A DNA stretch of 64,000 bases from Zanthoxylum bungeanum (Eukaryota > Streptophyta > Magnoliopsida > Sapindales > Rutaceae): the NCBI GenBank assembly GCA_019454045.1, contig SKCR01029093.1:1-64000 (forward strand). Direction: 5' to 3'. The position numbers and the translations under genes were made by a program. The notes beneath the pieces are model-generated. The model searched no databases. It had not been told where the DNA came from and saw only the letters and a program-made list of their open reading frames with translations. Positions 47,670 to 61,341 of the stretch are shown here, in pieces (position 1 is the first letter of the stretch; every line of letters starts with the position of its first letter).

Positions 47670-49170
47670 TGTTCGACAGTTATGACCCATAGCGTCACCA
47701 TTTGTACAGATCATGGTGTTGTTGTACAAATTAACTATGTGACAAAGAAAATTGCTCTCTTATCATATATGATTAGATCACCAAGATGTATAAATGATAG
47801 GAGGTCCTTATGATTAATACCTGGATTGAGATGATATGAGACAGTATCAATCCACGAAGGTTTAACCATTAAATATCCCTAGTCAGAGTATTATCGAGAT
47901 TGGACATCGATAATGCGTAAAAGACTAGTATTACACTTGTGTATGTTGTGAGGGCATAACGACATTGTTCTCATATATTTGGGTATAGGATACTCATGCA
48001 AGTGTAGTAGGAGGTTGTGTTTTACCGATGGTACGGAAAACAGCTTCGCTCTGGATAGACCCCTCGAAATTCCATTGGTAGTATGACTATGTGTCTATGG
48101 AAGTCCGAAATCAGGGTAGATGTATTTGGTCTTAACCTGAGACTTGCACCGCTAATACTTGCGACAATCAATATGCTTTGGTTTTAGGTCGTCCAGGGCT
48201 TTAACAGGTTCTGTGTACGCCTCTGCTGGGTATATTGAGAATCGTAGTGTGCTTGGTGTGATGTCAAGACGGAAGTATCACTCCAGTCATATGGAGATGA
48301 TGATCGCGCAGGGATACAGAACTGGTTCTCTAAGGGTTGCAACCATCGGGATAATATGACTTGGTCATGATTATCCGATAATAAAGAGACTAGTTGCTAG
48401 TGATCCGATATATGCTTCGTAAGGGGCAAACACTGTACCAGCCCTAGGCCTTGCATGTGATCATTCGATACTGGATCGAAATACGCAATACTAAGTATAT
48501 TACGCCTGATATAGATCGCTTATTCCTGTAAGCATGTTTCTGGAGAATTGGGTAGGCATGGCGCCTTGCTAGAAGCCAACCTTGTCTTGTAAATCGGTAC
48601 AAACATAGTACGAGGTACTTACGCGTTCGGATAGTCCGACGACCGAATTTATTGCCAACATATCCGGGGATCTCATTGGTCGCTTTCTGAAGATTCACCG
48701 ATGATGTATGACTCGCACTTTATTAATCTGGGATTAATTTAATGAGAGAGAAAATTAATCTGGGATTAATTGCCGAGATATTTTATCTGGGATAAAATAT
48801 CAATTAAAGAGAGAAAATCATTAATTTGCAATTAATCGACAAATTAATATATTCGATATATTAAACGAAATTGGATTTCGACGCGGAATTGAAATTAAAT
48901 TTTAATTCGAGCGAACGAATTAATTTATAATTAATTCGTAAGCGACGTGAATAGTGATTTTTATAGGTATAATTAATTAATTACATCGCAACGGAAAATT
49001 CGTTAATTTGGAATTAGCGAACCCGAGCCCGAGAGTGTTTACGAGCGCATTCGCATTTCGAATTTGAGTGCGGCACGCAAGTCACATCTAGCGTCACATC
49101 AATCGTCAATCAAGTGATAAATGTCTTTCACTTTGAGTGATTGACACCATGTCACTATTCATGATTGATG
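47670..49170 (+). mobile_element. 5' LTR of element I, first part
   Basis: Plus-strand LTR of the main family starting TGTTCGACAG, with a TATA-like TATAAA at 47789-47794 and the palindrome array from about 48721. It is interrupted by element B after TGATG (49166-49170) and resumes at 59170. The total of about 2010 bp is the family's usual length. Confidence 0.9.
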
Positions 49171-51255
49171 TGTTGGTTTTTATTAAGGTCCCAAGATCAA
49201 ACAAGCAATGAAATTAATGTGTAAATACATCGACGAAGATAGCGGAATACTTACATCGATCGGTTGAGTCGATTTGAAGACGTTTCAAGCCAAAAACCTC
49301 ACTGCCTTGCTCACGCCACTGCAGCAGTCCATGCTCACTGTTTTGGCAGTTTCAGGTCTCAAAACGAAGCTCCAAACTCCGTCGGATGAGTCCCGCCTCA
49401 TGGGTGAACCTCCCTAACACCTTCGGAATGTTCACAAGTGTGCTAGCACTTGATTTCATCAAATGAAATCACTCATTTGCTTCCCTATTGTTCACGCCAG
49501 TGAGCTGTTTGGAGAAGAAGAGAATAGCCCCAAATGGGCGTGAATAAGAGAGAGAGGAGATGAAATGTATTGACTTGAATTGTTTAAAATGATTTACCAA
49601 AATGTCTTATATATTTTCTAAAAATAAATAAGCCTTTTACAATAAATTTTATCTAATAAAATCTATGTAAATCAATTACTCTTATCAAGTCACTATTCCA
49701 CCTACAACACATCAACTATTCACATGTCACTTTGATAAAGTGATGTGATGTGTGTCATTCCATCAATCATCAATCAAGTCAATCAATCAATCAATCACTC
49801 AAAGTGACTTTTGATTTGACGCTTGATGTGACGATTGATTTGACGCTTGATGTGACTTGCGATGCCGCACTCGAATTCGAAATACGAATGCGCTCGTAAT
49901 CACACTCGGGCTCGGGTTCGTTAATTCCAAATTAACGATTTTTCTGTCGCGTCGTAATTAAATGATTACTCCTAGCGAATTCACTATTTACGTCGCTAAC
50001 GAATTAATTCCAAATTAATTCGTTCGCCCGAATTAAAATCTAATTTTAATTCCGCGTCGAAATCTAATTTCGTTTAATATATCGAATATATTAATTTATT
50101 GATTAATTCCAAATTAATCGTTATCTCTCTCTAGACGATATTTTATCCTAGATAAAATATCTCCATAATTAATCCTAGATTAATTTTCTCTTTCTTCTAT
50201 ATAATCCAAGATTATTAATGAGTGCGAGTTATGCGTCATCGGTGCATTATCGGGAAGCGACCCATGAGATCCCCAGATAATTTAGCGGTAAATACAGTCG
50301 TCGGTGTGCCCGAATCACGTATGTACCAAGTACTACGTTCTACACGATTTACGAGACAAGGTCGGCTCCTAGCAAAGCACGATGTCTACCAAATTCTCCG
50401 GTCATATTCATCTTAGAATATTAAGATCTATATCAAGCGTAGTATACCAATGTATTGTGCATATCAGCTAGGGCTGGGGCTGGATAAGTGTCTACCCCGT
50501 CCGAAGCACATATCGGATGTCTGGTAACATAGTCTCTATAATCGGATATACATGACCTAGTCACAATATCCCGATTGGTTGCACAACACTCAAGAGCACT
50601 AGTACCGTATCCTGCGTGACATCAACTCCAATATGACTGAAGTGACACTTCCGTCTTGACATCACACCCAATACTCTACGACTCTCTGATAAACCCAGAA
50701 GTGGTGTACTCAGAACCTGTTTAAAGTCTCCTACCACCAAAACCAAAGTTTATCGATTATCGTAAGTATTAGCGATGCAAGTCTCAGGTTAAGACTATAC
50801 ACACCTACCTTGATTTCGGCCTCCCATAGACACATAGTCATAATACCAATGGGATTCCGAGGGGTCTATCCAAAGCGAAGCTGTTTCCCATACCATCGGT
50901 GAAACACGATCTCCTATCGCACTTGCATAAGTATCCAATACTTATATATATGAGAACTATGCCGTTGTGCCCTCACAACGCACACAAGTGCAATACTAGC
51001 CTATTCCGTATTATCGATGTCCAGTCTCGATAATACTACGGCTAGGGATATTTAAAAATTAATCCTTCGTGGACTGATACTGTCTCATATCATCTCAATC
51101 CAGGAACTAATCATAGGGACCTCTCTTCATTTATATATCTATGGTGATCTAATCACAAATTATGAGAGTGCAATTTCCTTATTACATAGTTAATTTGCTA
51201 CAACAACACAATGATCTTGTGCAAATAGTGACGCTATGGGTCATATTATCCAACA
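49171..51255 (-). repeat. 3' LTR of element B
   Basis: 2085 bp, TGTTGGTTTT to ATCCAACA. It differs from the right LTR at scattered bases and by a deletion of about 22 bases near 50467. TATA box on minus at 51130-51137; TGACG motifs at 49817, 49829 and 49841; palindrome array roughly 49920-50215. Confidence 0.93.
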
Positions 51256-51269
51256 ATCTCCCACTTGGC
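51256..51269 (-). other. Polypurine tract of element B
   Basis: Minus strand reads GCCAAGTGGGAGAT next to the LTR. It is intact although pol is decayed. Confidence 0.78.
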
Positions 51270-54200
51270 ACATAGCCAGTCACTCGAGTGTCTAACACCC
51301 GAACTATGTACGGTTTGCTCAAATTGCTGAGGAAAGGTTTTCGTCAGCGGATTTGTTTGATTATCGTTTGACGCGATTTATACGATCATCACATCGCCAC
51401 GATGTATGATCCGAACGAATCAGATGATATAGAAGTATATATCTGGATCGTCGACGAGACCTTTAATTCATTAGTCTGTGCTCACGCCTAGCTCAGCCGC
51501 TAACAGAACTATATCTAATCTAATTAGATTTATTTTCGACCCAAAAGACTTCTATTGCTGCCTCAGCTGCAGCAATAATCCGCATTTGTTTTTTATTCGG
51601 CAACAGTTATCTTACTTGGAAGATTTCCAGCTCACTGTCCCGGTGTTCAAACTTTATAGTACCGCAGTATTTAATCGTTTGGAAACTTGCTGCAGTGATC
51701 CCAGTCACTCAAGTTCTCCTTCTCCATAGTTTAAGATAGCATCTTTAGTTCTCAGAGATACTAATAGATGTTCTTAACTTCAATCCAGTGACTATCACTT
51801 GGATTGACCCGATTGTGACTCCATATGCTCGAAGCGTATGAGACACCAATACAAGTACATTTTAAATGTACAATTTCCCAGAGAGTGTTAACAACTCCAA
51901 ATCTATCCCAGTAGATCTTTATTCCTCGAATAAAGGTTGTTACTCCCTGGAATTCTACGGAGAATTTCTATTGAAAGAATATCTATGAAAGCCAAGCTTT
52001 CACCAATTGTTTTATGGGAATTTTACTGTTAGTGCGCTCTCCCACTAACCTCCTTATATACACAAGAATTATTTCGTTTTGAGTTAAATCATAAACCATT
52101 ATGATTATTTCAAAACGTCAGTTCCAAGAACCCCTATGCTTGCTTCAATCCAAACATGGATTGAATAATCCGCAAACCTTGTTTGTCGGTTATACAAAAT
52201 CATCAGAATGTTATAAACATTCTCCAAAAGGTTTCCTTTTCAGGAAAGCGATTTTGATTTGTAACTGACATATTTCATAAATGAAATATACAGTTATCAA
52301 CAAGCATCTTCAAAATGGATTTACCATGGCAACAGGTAAAAGGTTGAACCGTTATTAACACAATGTTGATAACGATACCTTTTCGTCAAAAGCCTAGCTT
52401 TGTACGTTGGTATGTTGCCATCCATGTATGTCTTCCTTGAAGACGTTTAATGTACCAATAGGCACAATGCCTTGTGGTACAACTAGTATCCAAAATAGTT
52501 GTTATACATGGAATCCATTTCGGATTCATGGCACTTTGCCATAATAGGTAGTCGATACATCGTATCACTTCCTCAAAACGTAGTCGGATGGTACACCTCC
52601 ATAAGATTGACATCTTTATGAGGTTAGATCAGAAACCCATACCCTAGGTTGTTTTCTGACTCTATCCGATCTACGAAGTTCTTGTGTATTTGAAGATTAA
52701 TGGTATAGATTCATCATTGATGAACTATTTGTGTTCCATTACGGACTTCGTGCCTAGAACAGTATTACTCCGATTTTCATCGAGTATCACTATCCTCCCA
52801 CTGACCACTGCATATCGGTATTCCTCTCAGGAAAAACCGCATGGTGAGCAACAATCACATTGTTCTCATTTGAGATTTACAAGTACTATACTTAAGGTTT
52901 CCCTTAGGAAAACCTATATTGGCACTTATCCAATTTGGGTCTTTTAGTTTGGTATCATCCAAACGTCATGCCTGGCATACCCAAATTATCAGGAATGAGA
53001 AACCCCGTTTCTTCTTTGTTCATATCCTATATGACATCTGTCAAACAGATTTTCATGGAACCTTATTCTAAATAAGTTTTGCACTGTTAATACATATCCT
53101 ATTGAAGGAAACAATAGCTCAAAGCGACTCGTGATAAACCTTATCGCGTCCAACAAAATTCGGTTTTAGTTTGGACACACCGTCTAACTGACGTGTCTTG
53201 GGAGGAGTCCTCATATGAAAGAACACCGTACTCTTTCATGTAAATATTAAACTTACTGCTTAAGTATTTTCCAATACGGTCTTACCGTGGCGGCATAATA
53301 CTATAGCCGATCTGTTTGTCTACTTCGTGTCGGAACTCTAAAGTTTCCGATTTGTATTCTTCAAAAGAAACACAAAACCATAACGTGATGCTACATCTGT
53401 TAAGGTCACGAAATATTCATGTTCACATCTAGCCCAACTAGATATGGGCCCACATACTTCACCATGAATAGGGCTAACAGATCGGTGGCACTTTTACTAT
53501 TACAAAGTAAATAGTATTTTAGGTACTTTACCTAATAAACTAGATTCGCAGACCTTATTTGAATAGTTAAATCAGTCCTAGTACCCAGTCTTCAAAAGTG
53601 TGGATATACGAGTCTTCTTTAATTGTGTCCTAGACAACAATGCCACAAATAAGTCTCTATTGATCAAATCAATTTGAGCTATTTATTTGTCATTTTATAT
53701 GTTTGAGATTTTTCTTTATATTCAAAATATAAATTCTGTTATTTACATCTAATGTATTTTATCTCAGTATCATCTTTATATAATAAAACACTTAGTGTTC
53801 TATAATATAAAGGTTTTATCTGCAATGGATTAAACACTGATATAGAGATAATGTCTCTAGTCAAACTAGTTACATTATAACAGTTCCTAATTTAAGTACA
53901 TACCCAAAGGGTAGTTCCTAAACTTAGGTATCCACGGTCGAAACAGCGACTTTCGTCCAGTTTCCGATTTGCAGAGAAATCTCGGTTTAAAGTCAGTATC
54001 CAACTCATAGCGGATTCTGAACATCAATACACATATTTTATGTACCACACTAAGTATTTAAAATCCAATTTCAATACTAGTAGTGAACATAACTTTGACA
54101 AATATTTTTAAAGTTAGAGCCTCGCCCTTTCTTTAATTCCTTCGTGTCTTCCATATCCAAATGGTAGTCGCTTCGGGATATGTCAATTATTCTTTTCAAT

Positions 54201-54560
54201 ATTTCACAAACCTTTGGCCAAGCTTTGGGTTTCGGAATATCGAAACGATATGCACCTTGTGCAACATGCCCAATTGCAAACTTTGACTTTTCTCCACTAG
54301 AATAGTCAATTAATTCTCCAAGAATTATTAATTGTAATTTTAATACTTTTAAATCTAAAGATTTATTATAAGTAAATTAATTAAGCACTAAAGTCATCAT
54401 CACATAAATCTTCCAAAGAATTTATGCTCTACTATTTGCTTAATTATGGCCTTAGTCATAATAGGTTATTTTATCAAATAAATTAACCTATTATTAATTC
54501 CCAATTGAAAATTAAATCATTTAAAACATTAATCCCAAGGATTATATATTTTAAATATTC
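51270..54560 (-). pseudogene. Decayed copia gag-pol of element B
   Basis: Order of homology follows G from RNase H (51290-51800) through reverse transcriptase (51960-52700), the linker (52780-52900), integrase (53150-53500), pre-integrase (53570-53700), the protease region (53880-54080) and a trace of the gag zinc knuckle (54120-54200). Indels and stops are everywhere, and no frame longer than about 90 codons survives. The capsid part of gag is not recognisable. C shows the same state, including shared indels. Confidence 0.82.
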
Positions 54561-54585
54561 AACCTTTCAATTCTTTCTTGATTTC

Positions 54586-54801
54586 AATAGTCCAACTATT
54601 TAATCAATTTCAATAAAGGTACTATTTATTATAATGATTACAATAATCCAATTATTTAATCAACTATAATTTTAATATTGATTACTATAATCCAATTATA
54701 AAATCAACTATCATTTTAATTCAATTATATTTTGAATGAGTTTGTATATAGTCCAACTATATATATTTTTAAAACAACATAAAATATTAGTCCAACTAAT
54801 A
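54586..54801 (-). repeat. Five short dyads before gag (element B)
   Basis: 54586-54600 (AATAGT/ACTATT), 54642-54656 (AATAAT/ATTATT), 54686-54700 (TATAAT/ATTATA), 54745-54763 (8-bp arms) and 54785-54801 (TATTAGT/ACTAATA), all with spacer CCA. Arms vary in a compensated way. F and G have three. Confidence 0.86.
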
Positions 54802-57055
54802 CTTTTGATTAATGTGACGAGTAAAATATAAATGAGCGTGTTTAGCGAGTAATTGAACGATTGTTGCAAATTCAATACTTACCTCCCACTATTTTTCGTC
54901 GAGCCTCTAACCCTCTGTCGAGTACTCGGGAAACCGTGTTTCCTAGTGGGCTAGGATCCTATTAAATAACATACAACCTTGACTTTGGCCAACAAGCTGT
55001 ATGCTATTTAACTAGGTAGATCTCACATATCAATTGGATCCAATCCAATTCCTAGATCCGGTTAGGTGGACATCCAAGTCCTAAACATATTACTTATGCC
55101 AAGTATCTAATACATTTTCCTAACCTTATCCTCCGAATCATCTAGGCCTTGGCTTTGGCACAACAAACCTAATGATTCCAGTTAAGCGGGACCCATTGAC
55201 AAGGAAAGTTTCGTAATCAATGTCGTTGGACAAGAAGTGATCTTGACTTTGGCCAACAAATCACAACTTGGACAAGACACCGATGTGGAACAAAACTCTC
55301 ATGATTCAAATACATCCATAATTGACAAGGTCTTGACTTTGGCCAACAAACCAATGCCAATCGGATCTTGAACAAGAATCATTCAATGGAAGGATAATCG
55401 CTTAATATAGAACGAGGGTTTTTCGCGGTGCAAATTGGCTACCAATTTAATTATCTTTGTTAAGGTCTCATCATCATACACCCTTAAACATGCATTCTAA
55501 ATACATAATAAAGCGAGTATGAAAATAAATAATAATGATATGCGGATGGATACTTCACACATTGATCCTAGATCAAATCTCTCCTTTCTCACTCAAGCTA
55601 GCACTAGTATTACTTCTACCCGTTACACTACACTTCTAAAGAAACCTCATATACATAGAGGGGAATAGGTGAGAAGAGAATACAGAGAATAGAGGTGATA
55701 AGGCTGGACACGCAGGTCCAATTTAATAAATCGAATTTATTACAACAATTTCTAAAATTGCCCACCCATCTAATATCCATCCGATATACATTATTCATTC
55801 AACACAACCACGTATTCACACACATAAGCATGCTATCAATCAATCAAATCAAATTAATTAGTCTGATAATTAAGTGATCATCCAATGTTCAAACAACGAT
55901 TTGATTTTGTTCGAGTCAAACTCGTTTTTGCGAACAAGTACTCAAAGTACGAATTCATGAATTAAATTAAACTATATCATTAAATCAAATTTAACATGTA
56001 TTTAATACTAATTCACTATTCAATTCCAAATTAAATATTACACTTTTATTTAACCTTTTACGATTTAAATTCCAAATTTAATCGTAACGCGTCTCAAAGA
56101 CCGATTAACGTCCAACGTCGATTCAATTAAAGTCCAATGGGCTTTTAATTGATTTCTTATGGCGTGGAATTTTGGTCAACTCGGGTCAAACCGATAACCA
56201 AAGTCCAATCCGGGATTTACCCCATAAGCCCATAAATCAATCTTGGCCCATTAGGCCCAATTGAACTTTAAAGGTTCATTAGTCGCATTTGGGCTTTATG
56301 GTTAAGGTTTTGGGCCTAATTGGATCCAATCCATTTGGCCTAAATCCATCTTGATAAAATCAAGCCCAATAGGCCCAAATACAACATTAGAAGCACAATT
56401 TCAAAATAGGCCCAAATAATTAAATTACATTAATCCAATTACGCAATTTAATTACCTAAAGTGCGTTACATGATTAAACGACTAAATCAATATTTCTAAA
56501 ACACTAAATTAGTCCAATTAATCATACTTAATTCATTATCATATGTCCAACACACAAAATGAAAAATCAAACCCATTACATGCTTTAAAGCTCTCGGCCA
56601 AGGAGGGATTTTGTGTCCGATTTGGTTTCGATCCAATCGAACCTACAATCGACATCAAATCACCATCCAATTTGATTTCATACACATCCAATGTCACAAA
56701 ACCAAAAACACCAAGACATTAGGGCAAAGGCACCATTCGGCCAACACAAGTATTTTGGGGTTTTTGTCCAATTCGAAATCTAATCCAATTCGATTCAAAT
56801 TAACGTCAACCTAATCGATTCTAACTCATCAAATGAATTAAAAATCAAAAAATCCAAGATCCCAAAAATACATATACATTCGGCCATGATGTCCATTTTG
56901 GGGAAAATAATTCCAAATCATTTTTCGTCAAATTAGTCCAACCAAAATGAAATTAAACATGTTATAAGCATACTCAAACAATCAATTTATTCAAATCATG
57001 CTCAAATCACATTTACCCAAATTTTAAGCCCTACAAATTTCATGCTTGAACCTAA
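54802..57055 (-). other. Leader of element B
   Basis: Non-coding leader with three 18-mer repeats (near 54974, 55240, 55328) and a GGCCCA/AGCCCA cluster near 56150-56420. It aligns with C throughout. No gene is supported. Confidence 0.8.
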
Positions 57056-57067
57056 GCTCTGATACCA
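57056..57067 (-). other. Primer binding site of element B
   Basis: Minus strand reads TGGTATCAGAGC exactly, one base from the LTR edge at 57069. Confidence 0.9.
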
Positions 57068-57068
57068 T

Positions 57069-59164
57069 TGTTGGTTTTTATTAAGGTCCCAAGATCAAAC
57101 AAGCAATGAAATTAATGTGTAAATACATCGACGAAGATAGCGGAATACTTACATCGATCGGTTGAGTCGATTTGAAGACGTTTCAAGCCAAAAACCTCAC
57201 TGCCTTGCTCACGCCACTGCAGCAGTCCATGCTCACTGGTTTGGTAGTTTCGGGTCTCAAAACGAAGCTCCAAACTCCGTCGGATGAGTCCCGCCTCATG
57301 GGTGAACCTCCCTAACACCTTGCAATGTCACAAGTGTGCTAGCACTTGATTTCATCAAATGAAATCACTCATTTGCTTCCCTATTGCTCACGCCAGTGAG
57401 CTGTTTGGAGAAGAAGAGAATAGCCCCAAATGGGCGTGAATAAGAGAGAGAAGGAGATGAAATGTATTGATTGATTGTGTTAATGATTTACCAAAATGTC
57501 TTATATATCTAAAAATAAATAAGCCTTTTACAATAAATTTTATCTAATAAAATCTATGTAAATCAATTACTCTTATCAAGTCACTATTCCACCTACACAC
57601 ATCAACTATTCACATGTCACTTTAATAAAGTGATGTGATGTGTGTCATTCCATCAATCAATCAATCAAGTCAATCAATCAATCAATCACTCAAAGTGACT
57701 TTTGATTTGACGCTTGATGTGACGATTGATTTGACGCTTGATGTGACTTGCGATGCCGCACTCGAATTCGAAATACGAATGTGCTCGTAATCACACTCGG
57801 GCTCGGGTTCGTTAATTCCAAATTAACGATTTTTCTGTCGCGTCGTAATTAAATGATTATGCCTAGCGAATTCATTTACGTCGCTAACGAATTAATTCCA
57901 AATTAATTCGTTCGCCCGAATTAAAATCTTATTTTAATTCCGCGTCGAAATCTAATTTCGTTTAATATATCGAATATATTAATTTATTGATTAATTCCAA
58001 ATTAATCGTTATCTCTCTCTAGACGATATTTTATCCTAGATAAAATATCTCCATAATTAATCCTAGATTAATTTTCTCTTTCTTCTATATAATCCCAGAT
58101 TATTAATGAGTGCGAGTTATGCGTCATCGGTGCATTATCAGGAAGCGACCCATGAGATCCCCGGATAATTTAGCGGTACATACGGTCGTCGGTGTGCCCG
58201 AATCACGTATGTACCAAGTACTACGTTCTACCGATTTACGAGACAAGGTCGGCTCCTAGCAAAGCACGATGTCTACCAAATTCTCCGGTCATATTCATCT
58301 TAGAATATTAAGATCTATATCAAGCGTAGTATACCAATGTATTGTGCATATCGGTCCAGTATCGGATAATCACGTGCTAGGGCTGGGGCTGGATAAGTGT
58401 CTACCCCGTCCGAAGCACATATCGGATGTCTGGTAACATAGTCTCTATAATCGGATATACATGACCTAGTCACAATATCCCGATTGGTTGCGCAACACTC
58501 AAGAGCACTAGTACCGTATCCTGCGTGACGTCAACTCCAATATGACTGAAGTGACACTTCCGTCTTGACATCACACCCAATACTCTACGACTCTCTGATA
58601 AACCCAGAAGTGGTGTACTCAGAACCTGTTTAAAGTCCCCTACCACCAAAACCAAAGTTTATCGATTATCGTAAGTATTAGCGATGCAAGCCTCAGGTTA
58701 AGACTATACACACCTACCTTGATTTCGGCCTCCCATAGACACATAGTCATAATACCAATGGGATTCCGAGGGGTCTATCCAGAGCGAAGCTGTTTCCCGT
58801 ACCATCGGTGAAACACGACCTCCTATCGCACTTGCATAAGTATCCAATACTTATATATATGATAACTATGCCGTTGTGCCCTCACAATGCACACAAGTGC
58901 AATACTAGCCTATTCCGTATTATCGATGTCCAGTCTCGATAATACTACGGCTAGGGATATTTAATGATTAATCCTTCGTGGACTGATACTATCTCATATC
59001 ATCTCAATCCAGGAACTAATCATAGGGACCTCTCTTCATTTATATATCTATGGTGATCTAATCACAAATGATGAGAGTGCAATTTCCTTATTACATAGTT
59101 AATTTGCTACAACAACACAATGATCTTGTGCAAATAGTGACACTATGGGTCATATTATCCAACA
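57069..59164 (-). repeat. 5' LTR of element B
   Basis: 2096 bp, the partner of 49171-51255. TATA box on minus at 59039-59046. Palindrome array roughly 57805-58115. Confidence 0.93.
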
Positions 59165-59169
59165 TGATG

Positions 59170-59678
59170 GTGGTAGTTGGCAAGCTTTAATACTTGACTT
59201 TTGGAAAGAGAAAAGTTGGTAATTAATTTTGGAAATTCAATATGTGTATTAGATACATAAATCTAACCAACCATTCATCTCTCTCTCACTTCTTCTCTTC
59301 TCTCCTCACACACCCAAAGTGGGCTGTTTTCTTTCTATTTTCTCAGCTCACTGCCGAGAATGGAGAGGAAGAAATAGGGCAATTTTTGTGGCAAAAATTG
59401 CCAAGTGCTAGCACACAAAAGGGTCACGCGAAGGTGATAGGGAACCGTATATGTGAGCTAGGAATCAACACAAAGCTCGGAGCTCCAAAGTTGATGATTG
59501 CCGATTCTTGGAGGAGCAAAAATAGTAGACTGCCGAACCATCTTGGAGGGAGCTTGAAGTTTTTGTTCTTCGATGCATCGTCTCAACCGATCATTGTGAG
59601 TATTCAGTAACTCTTCGATGTATTCACATGTATGTTTTATGCTTGTTATTCGATCCTCGGGACCGTAGAACTCCAACA
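59170..59678 (+). mobile_element. 5' LTR of element I, second part
   Basis: Resumes the I LTR after B and ends CTCCAACA at 59678. The open frame at 59242-59610 lies in this LTR and has no counterpart in other copies. Confidence 0.9.
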
Positions 59679-59679
59679 A

Positions 59680-59691
59680 TGATATCAGAGC
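59680..59691 (+). other. Primer binding site of element I
   Basis: TGATATCAGAGC, one change from the usual copia site, one base after the LTR. Confidence 0.82.
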
Positions 59692-59991
59692 GAGTTAAAA
59701 GCATGAAACTTGATTTAGGGTCAAAATTGGGTAAAATGTATTTGAGCATTATTTAATGAAATTGGATGATTGAGTATGCTTAAATGATGTTGAATTGAAG
59801 ATTGATTGGATCAATTTCATGAAATGTTGTTTGGAATAATTTTCCCCAATACTCTTAGCTTGGCCGAGAATGTGAAGAACCCTAAATGTCTTGGATTTTG
59901 ATTTTTTGATTCATTGGATGAGTTGGAATCATGTTGGGAATGATGATTTAATGTTGAATTGGATTGGATTTAAAATTGGACATAAAATCCT
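59692..59991 (+). mobile_element. Leader of element I, visible part
   Basis: About 300 bp of leader, similar to that of J (62074 onward), cut by J after ATCCT (59987-59991). The remainder of I is right of the window. Confidence 0.82.
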
Positions 59992-60108
59992 TGTTGGACA
60001 ATTATGACCCATAGCGTCACTATTTGTACAGATCATGGTGTTGTTGTACAAAATAACTATGTGACAAAGGAGATTGCACTCTTATCATTTGTGATTAGAT
60101 CACCAAGA

Positions 60109-60116
60109 TATATAAA
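60109..60116 (+). promoter_or_regulatory. TATA box of LTR J
   Basis: TATATAAA 117 bp from the LTR start, the same position as in F. Confidence 0.65.
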
Positions 60117-61050
60117 TGATAGGAGGTCCCTATGATTTGTTCCTGGATTGAGAATGATATGAGACAGTATCAGTCCACGAAGGATAAATCATTAAATATC
60201 CATAGTCAGAGTATTATCGAGATCGGACATCGATAGATACGTAAAAGACTAGTATTACACTTCTGCGCCATGTGAGGGCACAACGACATAGTTCTCATAT
60301 ATTTGGGTATAGGACACTCATGCAAGTGTAATAGGAGGTTGTGTTTTACCGATGGTACGGGGAAACAGCTTCGCTTTGGAGAGAACCCCTCGGAATTCCA
60401 TTGGTAGTATGACTATGTGTCTGTGGAAGTCCGAAATCAGGGTAGGTGTATTTTGTCTTAACATGAGACTTGCACCGCTAATGCTTGCGATAATCAATAT
60501 ACTTTGGTTTTGGTCGTCCAGGAATTTACCGGTTTCTGTGTACGCCTCTTCTGGGTATATCGAGAATCGTAGTGTGTTGGGTGTGATGTCAAGACGGAAG
60601 TGTCACTCCAGTCATATGGAGTTGATGATCGCGCAGGGATACAGAACTGGTTCTCTAAAAAGGTTGCAACCGTCGGGATAATATGACTTGGTCATGATTA
60701 TCCGATATTAAAGAGACTAGTTGCTTGTAATCCGATATATGCTTCGTACGGGGCAGACATTGTACCAGCCCCAGGCCTTGCATGTGATCATCCGATACTG
60801 GATCGAAATACACAATACTACGTATACTACACCTGATATAGATTCTTATATTCCTGTAAGGATATTTCTGGAGAATTGGGTAGGCATGACGCTTTGCTAG
60901 AAGCCAACCTTGTCTTGTAAATCAGTATAAACAGATTACTAGGTACTTACGTGTTCGGATAGTCCGACGACCGAATTTACTGCCAACATATCCGAGGATC
61001 TCATGGGTCGCTTCCCAAAGATTCACTGATGACATATGAATCACACTTTT

Positions 61051-61341
61051 AATTAATCAGGGATTAATTTGATGAGAGAGAAAATTAATCTGGGATTAAT
61101 AACGGAGATATTTTATCTGGGATAAAATATCATTTAAAGAGAGATAACGATTAATTTGGAATTAATCGATAAAAATAATATATTTGATATATTAAACGAA
61201 ATTGGATTTCGACGCGGAGTTAAAATTAGATTTTATTCGGGCGAACGAGTTAATTTAGAATTAATTCGTTAGCGATGTAAATATTGATTTCGCTAGGCAT
61301 AATAATTTAATTGCGTCGCAACGGAAAATTCTTTAATTTGG
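61051..61341. repeat. Inverted-repeat array in the LTR of J
   Basis: Perfect arms with 3-base spacers at 61051-61069 (8 bp), 61084-61100 (7), 61107-61131 (11), 61148-61168 (9), 61176-61194 (8), 61197-61211 (6) and 61221-61235 (6). At 61250-61264 there are 6-bp arms, extending to 12 with one G-T pair. A degraded last unit lies near 61330. Spacers are TGG five times in all, if the last unit is counted. Confidence 0.88.

Larger units (their letters stand above)
49171..59164 (-). mobile_element. Element B: complete non-autonomous copia element
   Basis: 9994 bp in minus orientation with two full LTRs (49171-51255 and 57069-59164), a perfect primer site, a polypurine sequence, and the duplication TGATG on both sides (49166-49170 and 59165-59169). 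The LTRs are still very similar, but the internal pol is decayed beyond translation and shares its lesions with C. It therefore most likely moved after its coding region was lost, using proteins from another element. It split the 5' LTR of I. Confidence 0.94.

Noticed and set aside
49775..49800. TCAA/ATCA tandem repeat as a regulatory minisatellite
   Set aside because: It is a short simple repeat in the B LTR whose length varies between copies; nothing beyond slippage is needed.
59242..59610. Plus-strand frame of 122 codons as a host gene
   Set aside because: It lies in the LTR of I, and the same segment in J and A is not open in that frame.
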